A DNA stretch of 64,000 bases from Spirosoma fluviale (GCA_945906795.1 CAMDRO010000001.1:1-64000), one strand, 5' to 3'. Positions 26,460-37,200 are shown, numbered from the stretch's first letter. Notes: generated from the sequence alone by a model not told the origin. Translations and numbers: made by a program.

Positions 26460-28751
26460 TTAAAATGGATAGCCAATACCAATGTTGAATTCGAATGGAT
26501 TATCTGATGTATTTAATGAAATCTGATTTAATACCCATTTTTCATTTTTCGGTTTGGCAGGATTGATTACCTTCGCAGACATATCTAGCCTTAAAATAAA
26601 ATAGTTAAAATCCCAACGTAGTCCAAATCCAGTTCCTACAGCAATTTGTTCTATAAATGAGTCTAATTTAAAATTAGATAATGGTGAATTTGGATAATTT
26701 ATGCCCCATATATTACCTGCATCTATAAAAAAAGCCCCATTAATATCACCTATGAATTTTAAGATTTTAAATCTATATTCCAGGGAAGATTCGATCAAAA
26801 CACTACCAGGCTGTTCGATTAAATTGGAGTCAGTATTGCGCGAGCCTGGTCCAAGTCTTCGAGGTTTCCACGCCCTAAGCGAACTGGGACCACCTATAAA
26901 GAAGTTTTTTTCATATGGCAATTGAAAATCGTTTTCTTCTCCATAGGCATAGGCAATTCCTCCAATAAATTTATAAGCTAATTGAGATTTCCTTTTTTGA
27001 CCTAAAAATAAATACCTTCTATAATCCACATTCATTCTTAAAAAACGGTAAAACTGAATCGTTTCTTTATTTCCTAACAAGTCCTCAACAAATTTTAATT
27101 TCTTTTCTCCGAATAGGTTTAATGTGGTCCCCCCTGATTCTAAGCCAATTACAAATGATTTACCTTCAATTAATTGATTTGATGGAAAGAATGTTCGGTA
27201 GGTATAAAGGAAGTTGATACTTGATACAAAACTGGGGTTAAAGCTTCTAAATAAGTTATTTCCTTTTGTTCTAAGGTCATCTAAATAATTTGTAAATAAT
27301 TTAGACGTTTCTGTATTGGGATAATTTGTATTAATAATATTTAAATCAAATAATGATAATTGGAAAAATTCATAAGGTGATTTTTTCCAAAGATACCTTT
27401 GAAGTATTTTGAAATTGGTCCTTATATATTCTGGTCTATCTATATAATCATAACCAAATCCTAATTGAGTTTTGGCTCCATAAAAATAACCTAGTTTCTT
27501 AGTGAATTTTTCAGGTAAAAATAACGTTGGGAAATTGGCAGTAGCTCCTAAATTGATTTCTAAATTCTTTCTAGTTAAATCTGTATTTATAAATCCAGCT
27601 TGTGCTTCAAATCCCAATCGAGCCGAAAAATCTAAATAATCTAATTCAGTAAATACGCGCCTTATTTTTAATGAATTATATAAGAAAGGGCCCGGTATTC
27701 CTCTAAATGCACTTCCACCTAATTCAGAAGAAATATTGTATTTATCGTTTCTTGTTAATTCTATTTTAGGATATAGTCTAGTAGAATTGGTGTCGTACTG
27801 AATAGAAACAGATTTAAATTGATCGGTCTCGTATATATTTTGAAGACTATGTGTCGTTTTGTCAATTGAAAATAAATCGCCCTCGTGAATAGAAATTAAT
27901 CGTTTCAATTGCGGCGTAATCGTTGATGTTTTATTTATTGACGATTCTGATTGTTCACTAACAACATTGTATTCCCTGAAATCAATGGGGCCAAATCTAA
28001 ATAATCGATCATAAGCCAGATTAGTAACGGATGCTTTAGTATTTGGGATTTGATAAATTAAGCTTATATTTTTTAAGCTTGTGTCTTTAAGGTCATTAAT
28101 TTTTATTCCTACAAAATCGGGTGAGAAATTAAAATATCCAAGATTTTTAAAATGATTTGAAAGATTATCTTTTTCATTTTTCAATAGATCTAGGTCTAAA
28201 TTCGAGTATTTGTGGAGTAAACTATAATGATTGATATAGTTTTTTAATTCTTTTTCGATCACCGTATTATTGGCAACAATAGAATCTTCTTTGGTAAATA
28301 CACTTTCAGGGCCTTCGGCTACTTCGATATTTATGTTGACTAATTTATTTTCTTCACCTAATGTGTCAATCGAATATGAAATTTTTGTTTTTAAAAAGCC
28401 TTTATTACGGTAAAATTTTAATAACGCTACTTGATTGTTTTCAATGATTGATGGATTGAAGGCTATCGGTTTTCGATTAAAAAATTTAAAGAATTTTTTA
28501 ATCGAAACCGTTGAATCATTTGTTTTTCTTTTATCCCTTAGGTAAGAACTGTATTTAACTGATAAATAATTTAGGTTGCTTTCTTTTAAACCCGCTATAT
28601 TTGATTTTATTTCATCTAATTTGATTTTTTTGGGTCCTTGTAATTTAATTTCATTGACTGTGGTGTAGGGAATACGATAATTTTTATACCCAGAACAAGA
28701 TGTTACAAGGAATAGTATAATTGAACAGAATATTAATTGAGCAATTTTCAA
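26460..28751 (-). CDS. TamL-like lipoprotein, BamA/TamA family outer-membrane protein
   Basis: This 763-residue Omp85-family protein carries a lipoprotein signal (residues 1-19, ending LVTSC). POTRA-like repeats fill roughly the first 330 residues, and a C-terminal 16-strand barrel contains the family loop region GGPSSLRAWKPRRLGPGS, the Omp85 R-G/W-R-type lid motif. The last strand ends in F (IGIGYPF), as expected for barrel insertion. Lipidated TamA homologues (TamL) are particular to Bacteroidota, where they work with TamB in envelope assembly; tamB is not in the window. The start codon is TTG at 28751: an in-frame TAA lies 9 bases upstream and no ATG precedes the lipobox. Confidence 0.9.
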   Translation of the reverse strand: MKIAQLIFCSIILFLVTSCSGYKNYRIPYTTVNEIKLQGPKKIKLDEIKSNIAGLKESNLNYLSVKYSSYLRDKRKTNDSTVSIKKFFKFFNRKPIAFNPSIIENNQVALLKFYRNKGFLKTKISYSIDTLGEENKLVNINIEVAEGPESVFTKEDSIVANNTVIEKELKNYINHYSLLHKYSNLDLDLLKNEKDNLSNHFKNLGYFNFSPDFVGIKINDLKDTSLKNISLIYQIPNTKASVTNLAYDRLFRFGPIDFREYNVVSEQSESSINKTSTITPQLKRLISIHEGDLFSIDKTTHSLQNIYETDQFKSVSIQYDTNSTRLYPKIELTRNDKYNISSELGGSAFRGIPGPFLYNSLKIRRVFTELDYLDFSARLGFEAQAGFINTDLTRKNLEINLGATANFPTLFLPEKFTKKLGYFYGAKTQLGFGYDYIDRPEYIRTNFKILQRYLWKKSPYEFFQLSLFDLNIINTNYPNTETSKLFTNYLDDLRTKGNNLFRSFNPSFVSSINFLYTYRTFFPSNQLIEGKSFVIGLESGGTTLNLFGEKKLKFVEDLLGNKETIQFYRFLRMNVDYRRYLFLGQKRKSQLAYKFIGGIAYAYGEENDFQLPYEKNFFIGGPSSLRAWKPRRLGPGSRNTDSNLIEQPGSVLIESSLEYRFKILKFIGDINGAFFIDAGNIWGINYPNSPLSNFKLDSFIEQIAVGTGFGLRWDFNYFILRLDMSAKVINPAKPKNEKWVLNQISLNTSDNPFEFNIGIGYPF

Positions 28752-29495
28752 ATGACGTTATCTAATAATCAAATAAAGTTAATCAATTACCTACATTCAA
28801 AAAAAGGGAGAATAGATAATAATCTTTTTCTAGTAGAAGGAGAGAAGGGAATGCGGGAATTATTAGATTCATCTTTCAAAATTGAATTTATTGTTTTGAA
28901 TACTAAAGAAATTAATTCAAATCTAAACTTTGGTGAGATCCCTGTATACTTTGAATCTGAAAGTAATGTAATTAAATATTCGAGTTTGACAACAAATGAA
29001 TATGGATTTGCGATTGTACAATCACAAAAATTCGACCAAAATGACTTTGTTTTTACTAGCGGATATACTGTCGTACTTGATGGTATTCGAGATCCTGGGA
29101 ATTTGGGTACTATTCTTAGAATTTGTGACTGGTATGGAATTAGCCAACTAGTTTGTTCTTTGGATACTACAGAGTTTTATAATCCCAAGGTTATTTCCGC
29201 TTCCATGGGATCTTTTCATCGCATTAAGTTTTTGTATTTGGACGCTTCTGCATTTTTAGACCAATTTCATGGAATTCCAATAATTGGAGCAACTTTGGAT
29301 GGTAAAAATGTGCATGAATATATATTTCCTTCGAATGCCTTTATCATATTTGGAAATGAATCTGAAGGAATTCGAAGTCAAGTAAAACACGCATTGACAG
29401 ATCAAGTTAAAATACCAAGTTGGGGAATGGCTGAATCCTTAAATGTGGCTATTTCTGCAGGAATTATACTTGATAATATAAAAAGACAAAATTAA
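28752..29495 (+). CDS. SpoU/TrmH family RNA 2'-O-methyltransferase
   Basis: This 247-residue SPOUT methyltransferase acts on rRNA or tRNA ribose. It has a short N-terminal substrate-binding domain (residues 1-90) followed by the knotted catalytic domain: VVLDGIRDPGNLGTILR (motif 1), FIIFGNESEGI (motif 2) and IPSWGMAESLNVAISAGI (motif 3). The ORF track starts 5 codons earlier inside tamL; ATG at 28752 abuts the tamL start exactly with no spacer. Which nucleotide is modified is not evident (the rRNA Gm2251 RlmB type is one option). Its stop shares TTAA with the convergent transporter gene. Confidence 0.92.
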   Translation: MTLSNNQIKLINYLHSKKGRIDNNLFLVEGEKGMRELLDSSFKIEFIVLNTKEINSNLNFGEIPVYFESESNVIKYSSLTTNEYGFAIVQSQKFDQNDFVFTSGYTVVLDGIRDPGNLGTILRICDWYGISQLVCSLDTTEFYNPKVISASMGSFHRIKFLYLDASAFLDQFHGIPIIGATLDGKNVHEYIFPSNAFIIFGNESEGIRSQVKHALTDQVKIPSWGMAESLNVAISAGIILDNIKRQN

Positions 29496-30223
29496 TCCGT
29501 TTCCTTTCTTAGGTATTTCTCAATAAAATAGTGAGCTAAGTAGAGCAAGGGTGTAAAAAGTATGGCTACAAAAAATTTATAAAAATAATTATTTAGAGAT
29601 ACATTCATCCATTGACTTATGGTCCAATTTCCAAAAGCATAAAATGCAATTCCGATGACTAAAAAGCTGTCAATTAGTTGTGAGATAAGAGTTGACCCAG
29701 TGGCTCTTAACCAAATGTGCCTATTTCCTGTTGAGTTTTTTATTTTTTGAAATACGGTAGCATCTATAATTTGACTTATTAAAAAAGCCGTAAGTGAACC
29801 TATTATGATCCCTAAGCCCTGTCTGAAAATACGACTAAAAGCTTCATTTATATTTATCCCTTTATTAACTTCGATCCAAAAGTCGGCTGGAACCAATAAT
29901 GTAGCTGTATAGATTACTAAAAAAGCAAAAGCAATAAAGAAGGCCGTGGTATATGAGATAAATTTGACACCTGATTTCCCATAATAATCATTGATTATAT
30001 CAGAGGTTATAAAGACTAATGGCCAATTTAAAGCTCCAGCTGTTTGATTTAAATCCCATTTATCACCCCAAAATGTCATCATCTGTAGTGGAGCAAACCC
30101 TAAGGATTTTTCGATACTTACTATTTTTACCCCAATAATTTCTGCAATGATTGCATTAGTAAGAAAAATTCCAAAAAGAAAAATAAATAACTTTTGTTTT
30201 CTTGAAAATTGGATGAATGTCAT
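29492..30223 (-). CDS. Queuosine precursor transporter (YhhQ family)
   Basis: This 243-residue inner-membrane protein has about six to seven hydrophobic helices. The family signature is present in WPLVFITSDIINDYYGKSGVKFISY and in LRATGSTLISQLIDSFLVIGIAF. YhhQ-type (QPTR/VUT) proteins import preQ0/preQ1 for queuosine synthesis. No preQ1 riboswitch or que gene is visible next to it. It overlaps the upstream aminotransferase gene by 4 bases (ATGA). Confidence 0.9.
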   Translation of the reverse strand: MTFIQFSRKQKLFIFLFGIFLTNAIIAEIIGVKIVSIEKSLGFAPLQMMTFWGDKWDLNQTAGALNWPLVFITSDIINDYYGKSGVKFISYTTAFFIAFAFLVIYTATLLVPADFWIEVNKGININEAFSRIFRQGLGIIIGSLTAFLISQIIDATVFQKIKNSTGNRHIWLRATGSTLISQLIDSFLVIGIAFYAFGNWTISQWMNVSLNNYFYKFFVAILFTPLLYLAHYFIEKYLRKETD

Positions 30224-31434
30224 CTTCTATAATTATCAAAATGAATCGCAATTTTATTTAAAGCGATGGTCAGTTGTTCCACATGAGGTAAAAAAACAAT
30301 TCTAAAGTAATTGTTCGAGGTAAAATTAAAACCTCTGCCTCCTACTACTAGAATTTTTTGTTCTTCCAACAATGACATGACAAAATGATTGTCATCTTCA
30401 AAGGTAAATTGTGTCAAGTCGATTTTTGGAAATAAATAGAGGGCTCCTTTAGGTTTGACGCAACTAACTCCTGGAATTGAATTAAGTTTTTCATAGGCTA
30501 AATTCATTTGCCGGTATAATCTGCCATTAGGTTGGTTAACTAAATCATCTATTGATTGATAGCCTCCCAATGCAGTTTGTATCCCATATTGCGTAATAAC
30601 ATTGGCACATAATCGAGTGCTAAACAGGAAATTTAAGCCCTCTATATAGGATTTCGCTTTGTGTTTAGCTCCTGTTAAAATCATCCAACCTCCTCTAAAT
30701 CCTGCTGCACGATAATTTTTTGACAAACCACCCATGGTCACAATTAAAATGTCATCACTTAAGCCAGAAGCAGAATGATGAACGCTATCATCATAAATTA
30801 TTTTATCATATATTTCATCTGAAAATAAGATGAGTTTATGTTTTTCAGCCATTTTCACAATACCATCAACAATTTGCTTAGAATAGACAGCTCCTGTTGG
30901 ATTATTTGGATTTATTAGAACGAGTGCTCTTGTTTTTGGAGTGATTTTAGATTCAATATCTACCAAATTTGGATTCCACTCATCTTCTTCCGTACATTCA
31001 TAATGTACGGCATTTCCCCCAGCCAGTCCTACAACTGTCGTCCAAAGAGGATAATCTGGAGAAGGAATTAATACCTCATCATCTGTATTTAATAAAGCCA
31101 TCATGACTAAAGAGATTAATTCACTGACTCCATTGCCTATATATATGTCTTCAATTAATATATTTTTTACTCCTCTATTTTGATAATATTGCATGACCGC
31201 CTTTCTGGCAGCAAATAATCCTCTAGAATCTACATAACCTTGCGCATTTCGTATATTTACAATGATATCATGTACAATTTCATCTGGAGTTTCAAATCCG
31301 AAAGTAGCAGGATTTCCAATATTTAATGATGTAATTTTATAACCTTGATTCTGAAGAATTAAAGCTTTTTCATAGACAGGTCCTCTAATTTCATATTTTA
31401 GATTATCTAATCGTTTACTTTTATGAATTTCCAT
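30220..31434 (-). CDS. Class I/II PLP-dependent aminotransferase, AlaA-like
   Basis: This 404-residue fold-type I aminotransferase has the PLP lysine in TMGGLSKNYRAAGFRGGWMI near residue 245, the cofactor-contact NPNNPTGAVYSKQI near 170-185 and the DEIYDKIIYDD motif near 207. The AAGFRGGW segment and overall length resemble AlaA/AlaC glutamate-pyruvate aminotransferases of Proteobacteria, so alanine synthesis is the likely role. Aspartate or tyrosine aminotransferase activity cannot be excluded. It overlaps the transporter gene downstream. Confidence 0.9.
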   Translation of the reverse strand: MEIHKSKRLDNLKYEIRGPVYEKALILQNQGYKITSLNIGNPATFGFETPDEIVHDIIVNIRNAQGYVDSRGLFAARKAVMQYYQNRGVKNILIEDIYIGNGVSELISLVMMALLNTDDEVLIPSPDYPLWTTVVGLAGGNAVHYECTEEDEWNPNLVDIESKITPKTRALVLINPNNPTGAVYSKQIVDGIVKMAEKHKLILFSDEIYDKIIYDDSVHHSASGLSDDILIVTMGGLSKNYRAAGFRGGWMILTGAKHKAKSYIEGLNFLFSTRLCANVITQYGIQTALGGYQSIDDLVNQPNGRLYRQMNLAYEKLNSIPGVSCVKPKGALYLFPKIDLTQFTFEDDNHFVMSLLEEQKILVVGGRGFNFTSNNYFRIVFLPHVEQLTIALNKIAIHFDNYRR

Positions 31435-31498
31435 GCTTAAATTTATAAACTCAAGTAAAAGTACTAATTATGTTTTAATTTGTTTAAAGGCTAATTGA

Positions 31499-32167
31499 AT
31501 GAATTTTTTAAAGTTCTTATTTCTGGGCAATTTTTTATTTATAACTTTTTACGCATTTATATTAATTCGGTATTATATTTTATCTTCTAGATTATTTATT
31601 TTATCCGGTCTGCTTTTTTTTAAATTTTTATTACGTCTGTTAATTTTCAACACTTTTCTCTATTTTATATTTAACCTAGATATTATTCCAATTAATAGTT
31701 CTAATAAACATGTAAAGCAGATCTTAGTAGTTTGTAAGGATTTTAAACCTAATGGAATGAATGATACTCAAATTAATTTGATAACAAATATCGTGCAAAA
31801 GAGTGAGCCTGATCTACTTTATTCTTTGTCTGTTTTTAATCCTCTTACAGACTCTTTAGGAGTTCTTATACCTCAAACAAACAATAAGGTGTTTCTTAAT
31901 TTTATCAATCATATAGATTTTAAAAAAACTCGCCCTATTTATAACATAAAATTTATTCCTAGTAATTTTTCAACGATAAAGCTCAAAGGAGAAATAATCT
32001 TTGTTAAAAGCCAAAATGAATTACTAGAATTTGAAACAAGTAAAGATAATTTTTTATCGATTGGAGAAAATTGGTTCTCAATTAATCAATTAAGCATATA
32101 TTTATTAATTTTGTTATTATTTTTATTAGTTGTTGATACCTCTTTTAAGTTTCAAGTTTTAAAATAA
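31499..32167 (+). CDS. Uncharacterised membrane protein, possibly degenerate BatA/BatB-like
   Basis: This 222-residue protein, not recognised by motif, has two hydrophobic helices at residues about 5-65, a 120-residue soluble segment beginning VKQILVVCKDF, and one helix at the C-terminus (LSIYLLILLLFLLVV). This order (two helices, a strand-rich domain with a hydrophobic first strand, one terminal helix) is that of the VWA proteins BatA and BatB. However, no DxSxS metal-ion site is present, so if related it has lost it. The following gene encodes a short exported repeat-like protein, as BatC would be. The link to the Bat system is inference. Confidence 0.55.
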   Translation: MNFLKFLFLGNFLFITFYAFILIRYYILSSRLFILSGLLFFKFLLRLLIFNTFLYFIFNLDIIPINSSNKHVKQILVVCKDFKPNGMNDTQINLITNIVQKSEPDLLYSLSVFNPLTDSLGVLIPQTNNKVFLNFINHIDFKKTRPIYNIKFIPSNFSTIKLKGEIIFVKSQNELLEFETSKDNFLSIGENWFSINQLSIYLLILLLFLLVVDTSFKFQVLK

Positions 32168-32173
32168 ATTATA

Positions 32174-32695
32174 TTGTTTTCGACCTTTTTTTATATTTTA
32201 ATATTATTCTACCAGAATTTATGTGCTGGGTTGGGCTATAGTTTTAATAGCGAAGTAAATAATGTCAACTTATCTATTTTGTCGAAAGATTATAATAGAG
32301 CTTTTTCCTTACTTAATTTGATTGAAAAAAAGCATATTTTTAAAAATGAAAGTATTTACAAAACGAAGGTGTTTTTGTCAATTAAACGACCTTCCACTTT
32401 TATTAATTCTAATTTGAAATCTTCTGATGATTATATATTTAAAAGTTTAATTCTTAGTCAAAATAATAATCCGGAAAGTTCCAAATTGATACTTAGAGAA
32501 GGTTTGAAATTATATCCAGAAAAAGATACATTGACTAAATTATATGAATTGTTTTCATTTATTTCTGAAAATAAAGTAAAGAATTCGAATGTTATAGTGG
32601 ATGAAAACAGGGTTGTGAATAAAACATTTACCACAAAGGACTCTAAATTGATGCTAGATTTATTACGAAAAAATGAAAAGTTTCTACCTTATTAA
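32174..32695 (+). CDS. Uncharacterised exported protein, possibly TPR/BatC-like
   Basis: This 173-residue protein has a hydrophobic N-terminus (MFSTFFYILILFYQNLCAG) that reads as a signal sequence. Helical segments resembling degenerate tetratricopeptide units follow (AFSLLNLIEKK, SSKLILREGLKLYPEKDTLTKLYELFSF). The start is TTG, in the same frame as the upstream gene and separated from its TAA by only two codons; the first ATG is near the C-terminus, so a non-ATG start is required. A short repeat protein after a three-helix membrane protein recalls BatB-BatC, but this is not proven. It ends 11 bases before purC. Confidence 0.5.
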   Translation: MFSTFFYILILFYQNLCAGLGYSFNSEVNNVNLSILSKDYNRAFSLLNLIEKKHIFKNESIYKTKVFLSIKRPSTFINSNLKSSDDYIFKSLILSQNNNPESSKLILREGLKLYPEKDTLTKLYELFSFISENKVKNSNVIVDENRVVNKTFTTKDSKLMLDLLRKNEKFLPY

Positions 32696-32706
32696 TTAAA
32701 AATTAA

Positions 32707-33636
32707 ATGTCAAAAGAGTACAAATTTGTAAATCAAACGTCCTTCTATCGTGGTAAGGTTCGTGATGTATATGGTATTGGTGATCATTTATTAATGATTA
32801 CTTCCGATCGTATTTCTGCTTTTGATGTGGTATTGCCCCGATTAATTCCATTCAAGGGCCAAGTTTTAAACCAAATTGCCAGCTATTTTTTACAGGCTAC
32901 TCGAGATATCGTACCTAATTGGCTGATTTCTACGCCAGATGCTAATGCATCATATGGTTTTAAATGTATTCCCATTCCCATTGAAATGGTTATAAGAAAT
33001 TATATGGTAGGACATCTTTGGAGAGAATATTCATCAGGTAAAAGAGTGGTTTGTGGCGTGGTTTTGCCAGATGGGTTAAAAGAAAATCAGGTTTTGCCTT
33101 CACCCATCATTACGCCCACTACAAAAGCGCATGAAGGACATGATCAAGATATTTCTTTAGATGAAATAGTTAAGCAAAATATTGTATCAGAAGGCCTTTT
33201 GGGACAATTGATCGAAAAAACTCATTTGCTTTTTAAAAGAGGCCAACAAATGGCTTTGGATAAAAACCTTATTTTAGTTGATACTAAATATGAATTCGGA
33301 TTATATGACAATAACATCATGCTGATGGATGAAATTCATACACCAGATTCGTCTCGTTATTTTTATTTAGAACCTTATGAAGATTTATTCTCTAAAGGTT
33401 TGCCTCAAAAACAATTATCTAAAGAATTTGTCAGAGAATGGTTGATTAAAAATAATTTTCAAGGTAAAGAGGGCCAACAAATTCCTTTATTGACCAATGA
33501 ATTTATCCAGGAAATTTCTGACAGGTATATTCTTTTATATACAGAAATTACTGGATTAGCATTCCAAAAAGAAGATCAAAACGATATACACAATCGAATT
33601 TTTAATAATGTAAATTTATTTTTAAGTCATGTCTAG
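32707..33636 (+). CDS. purC: SAICAR synthase (phosphoribosylaminoimidazole-succinocarboxamide synthase)
   Basis: This 309-residue purine-biosynthesis enzyme condenses CAIR with aspartate using ATP. Signatures are YRGKVRDVYGIGDHLLMITSDRISAFDVV at the N-terminus, PIEMVIRNYMVGHLW near 95, TPTTKAHEGHD near 138 and LVDTKYEFG with DEIHTPDSSRY near 200-220. The length fits the longer yeast-like form common in Bacteroidota. It overlaps the STAS gene by 8 bases. No purine riboswitch is visible upstream. Confidence 0.96.
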   Translation: MSKEYKFVNQTSFYRGKVRDVYGIGDHLLMITSDRISAFDVVLPRLIPFKGQVLNQIASYFLQATRDIVPNWLISTPDANASYGFKCIPIPIEMVIRNYMVGHLWREYSSGKRVVCGVVLPDGLKENQVLPSPIITPTTKAHEGHDQDISLDEIVKQNIVSEGLLGQLIEKTHLLFKRGQQMALDKNLILVDTKYEFGLYDNNIMLMDEIHTPDSSRYFYLEPYEDLFSKGLPQKQLSKEFVREWLIKNNFQGKEGQQIPLLTNEFIQEISDRYILLYTEITGLAFQKEDQNDIHNRIFNNVNLFLSHV

Positions 33637-34066
33637 TCATCCATTTTATAGTTTAGAGCAAAATGAAAGTTATGCAATCATTACTTGGAATGAAATTAGC
33701 TTAACTCAAACTAATGTAGAAGAACTTGAGTTAGCCATACGTCATTTATTCAAAAAGGAATTTGCTAATATGATTTTGAATGTAAACGATGTAACAGAAA
33801 TAGATGGTTTTGGAGTTAGCTGCATACGAAAGGGCACCAAAATTTGCACTAATGAAATGGGCTTATTTGCAGTAGTCACCCAAAATGAAGAAATTCAAGA
33901 CCGTTTAGACTTAGCTAAAATCGAAGACTTTACCTTATTAAATACAATTAAAGATGCTGTAGACGCTATTTATTTAAATGATTTAGAAAATGATTTTCAA
34001 GATTCCGATGATGAGGAGCAGGAATTTGAAGGTGGTTTTTCAGAAAGTGAATCAGACGATTATTAA
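33629..34066 (+). CDS. STAS-domain protein (anti-sigma factor antagonist-like)
   Basis: This 145-residue protein consists of one STAS domain (residues about 8-105) and a very acidic tail (about 110-145, NDFQDSDDEEQEFEGGF and on). The domain shows the expected strand-helix layout with MILNVNDVTEIDGFGVSCIRKG, where a Ser/Thr-rich phosphorylation loop would normally sit; the conserved position reads DGFG rather than D-S-S/T, so phosphorylation control is doubtful. No RsbW/RsbT-like kinase gene is near. It overlaps purC by 8 bases. The function is unknown beyond a protein-protein interaction role. Confidence 0.8.
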   Translation: MSSHPFYSLEQNESYAIITWNEISLTQTNVEELELAIRHLFKKEFANMILNVNDVTEIDGFGVSCIRKGTKICTNEMGLFAVVTQNEEIQDRLDLAKIEDFTLLNTIKDAVDAIYLNDLENDFQDSDDEEQEFEGGFSESESDDY

Positions 34067-34267
34067 TAAATAGGATTCTTAGAAGATTATTTATTCTTCA
34101 TTTTTGATATTTGATTCGCAGAAGAATATTTTGTTAATATTGATATAGGCCAAATTAATTTTTGATTAAATTTGATATGCGTGTAATTAATATTTTAAAC
34201 TTTAGTAGTTACCTATTTTTTACAATTGGTTTTATTTTTTTATTTATAGGAATAATTATATTTTATT

Positions 34268-37200
34268 ATGGAGACTACGGGAGCTGGACAAGGATTGTAT
34301 CGTAAAGAATTTGAGCATGATGCTTGTGGTATAGGTTTTGTCGCCAGCTTAAAAGGAATCAAATCACATAGAATTGTTCAAGATGCCATAAAAATGTTGA
34401 TTCGAATGGATCATCGAGGAGCTTGTGGATGTGATCCCAACTCAGGAGATGGTGCAGGAGTGTTAATTCAAATACCTCATGAATTTTTCTTGGAAGAATC
34501 GCGTAAATTAAAGTTTTCATTGCCTTCGCTTGGAAATTACGGTGTTGGAATGGCTTTTTTTCCTAAAAATGATACATTGATTAATGAATGTAAAGAGGTA
34601 ATCGAGCGTAAAGCCAAAAAGTTAGGATTGTCTATTTTAGGTTATCGTTTGGTGCCAGTAAACAACAATGAAATTTTAGGTGCCGATTCAGGTGATTCTG
34701 AACCCAATATATACCAAATATTTATTGACAAACCTGTTACTTGTAAGACTGAAATAGAATTTGAACGTAAGCTTTATGTATTTAGGCAATATGTATCAAA
34801 TTTATTGAATGAAACAATTCGTGGCCTGGAAAATAAATTTTATTTTGCTTCCATGTCATGTCGGACCATTATTTATAAAGGCATGTTAACAACCATGCAG
34901 GTCCCAGGATATTTTATTGATTTGTTTCAAGACAATTTCACGTCGGCTTTAGCCATTGTGCATTCTCGTTTCTCAACAAATACTTTTCCGGAATGGAAGT
35001 TGGCCCAACCTTTTCGCTTCATAGCGCATAATGGTGAAATAAATACGGTTAAAGGCAATTCATCTTGGATGCAAGCGCAATCAGCTTTGTTTTCTAGTCA
35101 ATATTTTTCGCAAGAGGAATTAGATATGATTTTACCTATTTGTAATCTAGGACAATCTGATTCAGCAATTTTAGATAATGCGATTGAAATGTTATATCTA
35201 AGTGGTCGGTCTTTGCCTCATGTTATGATGATGCTTATTCCTGAAGCTTGGGATGGAAATGAATCCATGGAATCTTACAAGAAAGATTTTTATGAATACC
35301 ATGCAGCTATGATGGAACCTTGGGATGGTCCTGCAAGTATTTCATTTACGGATGGAAAGCTCATTGGCGCCACCTTAGATAGGAACGGTTTAAGACCTTC
35401 AAGATTTTGGGTTACGAGTGACGATCATGTTATTATGGCATCTGAGGCCGGTGTATTGGACTTAGACCCCTCTACAATTGTTTCCAAGGGTCGTTTGCAA
35501 CCAGGTAAAATGTTTGTAGTCGATATGGAGCAGGGGCGCATTGTTCCAGATGATGAACTTAAAGAAGTTATTTGCCAACAACAACCTTATGGCCAGTGGT
35601 TGCGTGAAAACAAAATTCGTGTAGAAGATTTACCTGAAGCAGGGAGTGAATATAGACAGCCAAAATCGAATGAAGTTATTTCGAGGCAGCAGATTTTTGG
35701 TTTTACAACGGAGGACATTCGGATTGTATTAACTCAAATGGCTGAAACGGGTAAGGAAGCATTAGGCTCAATGGGAATTGACACGCCATTAGCTGTTTTG
35801 TCTGATAAAGCGCAACATATTTCTAGTTATTTTAAACAACTATTTGCCCAAGTAACCAATCCGCCAATTGATCCAATACGTGAGAGAATGGTTATGTCAT
35901 TATTGACTGACATTGGAGGATTATCTAATTTGCTAGAAGAAAGTCCAAGCCATTGTAAACAAATAGAAATACAACAGCCTGTTTTGCGCAATAAGGAAGT
36001 TGAGAAAATTCGCTGGATTGATCACGAAAAATTTCAGACAAAGTCAATTCACATGACTTTTAGAGCATCCAATGAATCCGGTGTGCTTAAAAAAGCGTTG
36101 GATAGGATCTGTCACTATGCAGAAGATGCTGTAGATGATGGCTACTCAATTATTCTTCTTACCGATCGAGGCATTGATTCATCTCATGCTCCTATACCTT
36201 CTTTATTAGCTTTAGGCGCCGTGCATAATCATTTAATTAGGGTTAAGAAACGCGCAAAAGTAGGTATTATATTGGAAGCTGGAGATGTGTGGGAAACACA
36301 TCATTTTGCTACTTTAATTGGTTATGGAGCTTCTGCTGTTAATCCTTATATGGCTTTTGAGACTATAAAGTCAATGAAGGAGAACAAATTAGTCGATGCC
36401 AATTTGTCCTATGAAAAATTAGAGTATAATTATATAAAAGCGGTTAATGGTGAGTTATTGAAGATTTTTTCAAAAATGGGTATTTCCACTTTACAGTCCT
36501 ATCAAGGAGCCCAAATTTTTGAGATTTTAGGTTTAGATCATTCCGTAGTTAATATGTATTTTACGGGTTCTATTTCTCGTATTGAAGGAGTAGACTTAGA
36601 TACATTGGCTAAAGAAGCATTAATTAAACACGAATCGGGTTATGAAGTTTTAAAATCAATCAATCCCAAATTAGAGGTAGGAGGAATTTATCAATGGAAG
36701 CAAAGAGGAGAGGAGCATTTATTTAATCCTCATACTATTCATCTGTTACAACAGGCGACTAAGTTAAATGACTATTCAGTTTTTAAAAAATACTCCCAAC
36801 TAATTGATGATCAAGTAAATAAAGCAATTACGTTAAGGGGTTTGTTGAAATTTAAAAGTTCTCAATCCATTTCAATTAATGAAGTAGAGCCTGTTGAAGG
36901 TATTTTAAAACGTTTTGCCACGGGGGCCATGTCTTTTGGTTCCATTTCTTATGAGGCTCACACTACGTTGGCCATCGCTATGAATCGAATTGGGGGTAAA
37001 TCCAATACAGGTGAGGGGGGAGAAGATCCAATAAGGTTTAAAAAATTGCCAAATGGTGATTCGATGAATTCTAGTATTAAACAAGTGGCATCAGGTAGAT
37101 TTGGGGTTACTATGAATTATTTGACGAATGCGACTGAGTTACAAATAAAAATGGCTCAGGGAGCAAAACCTGGTGAAGGTGGACAATTACCTGGTTATAA

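Noticed and set aside
34177-34305. 42-residue hydrophobic ORF (MRVINILNFSSYLFF...) overlapping the gltB start
   Set aside because: The hydrophobicity follows from the T-rich sequence, the frame runs into gltB, and there is no promoter or other sign of selection. A leader peptide is possible but unsupported.
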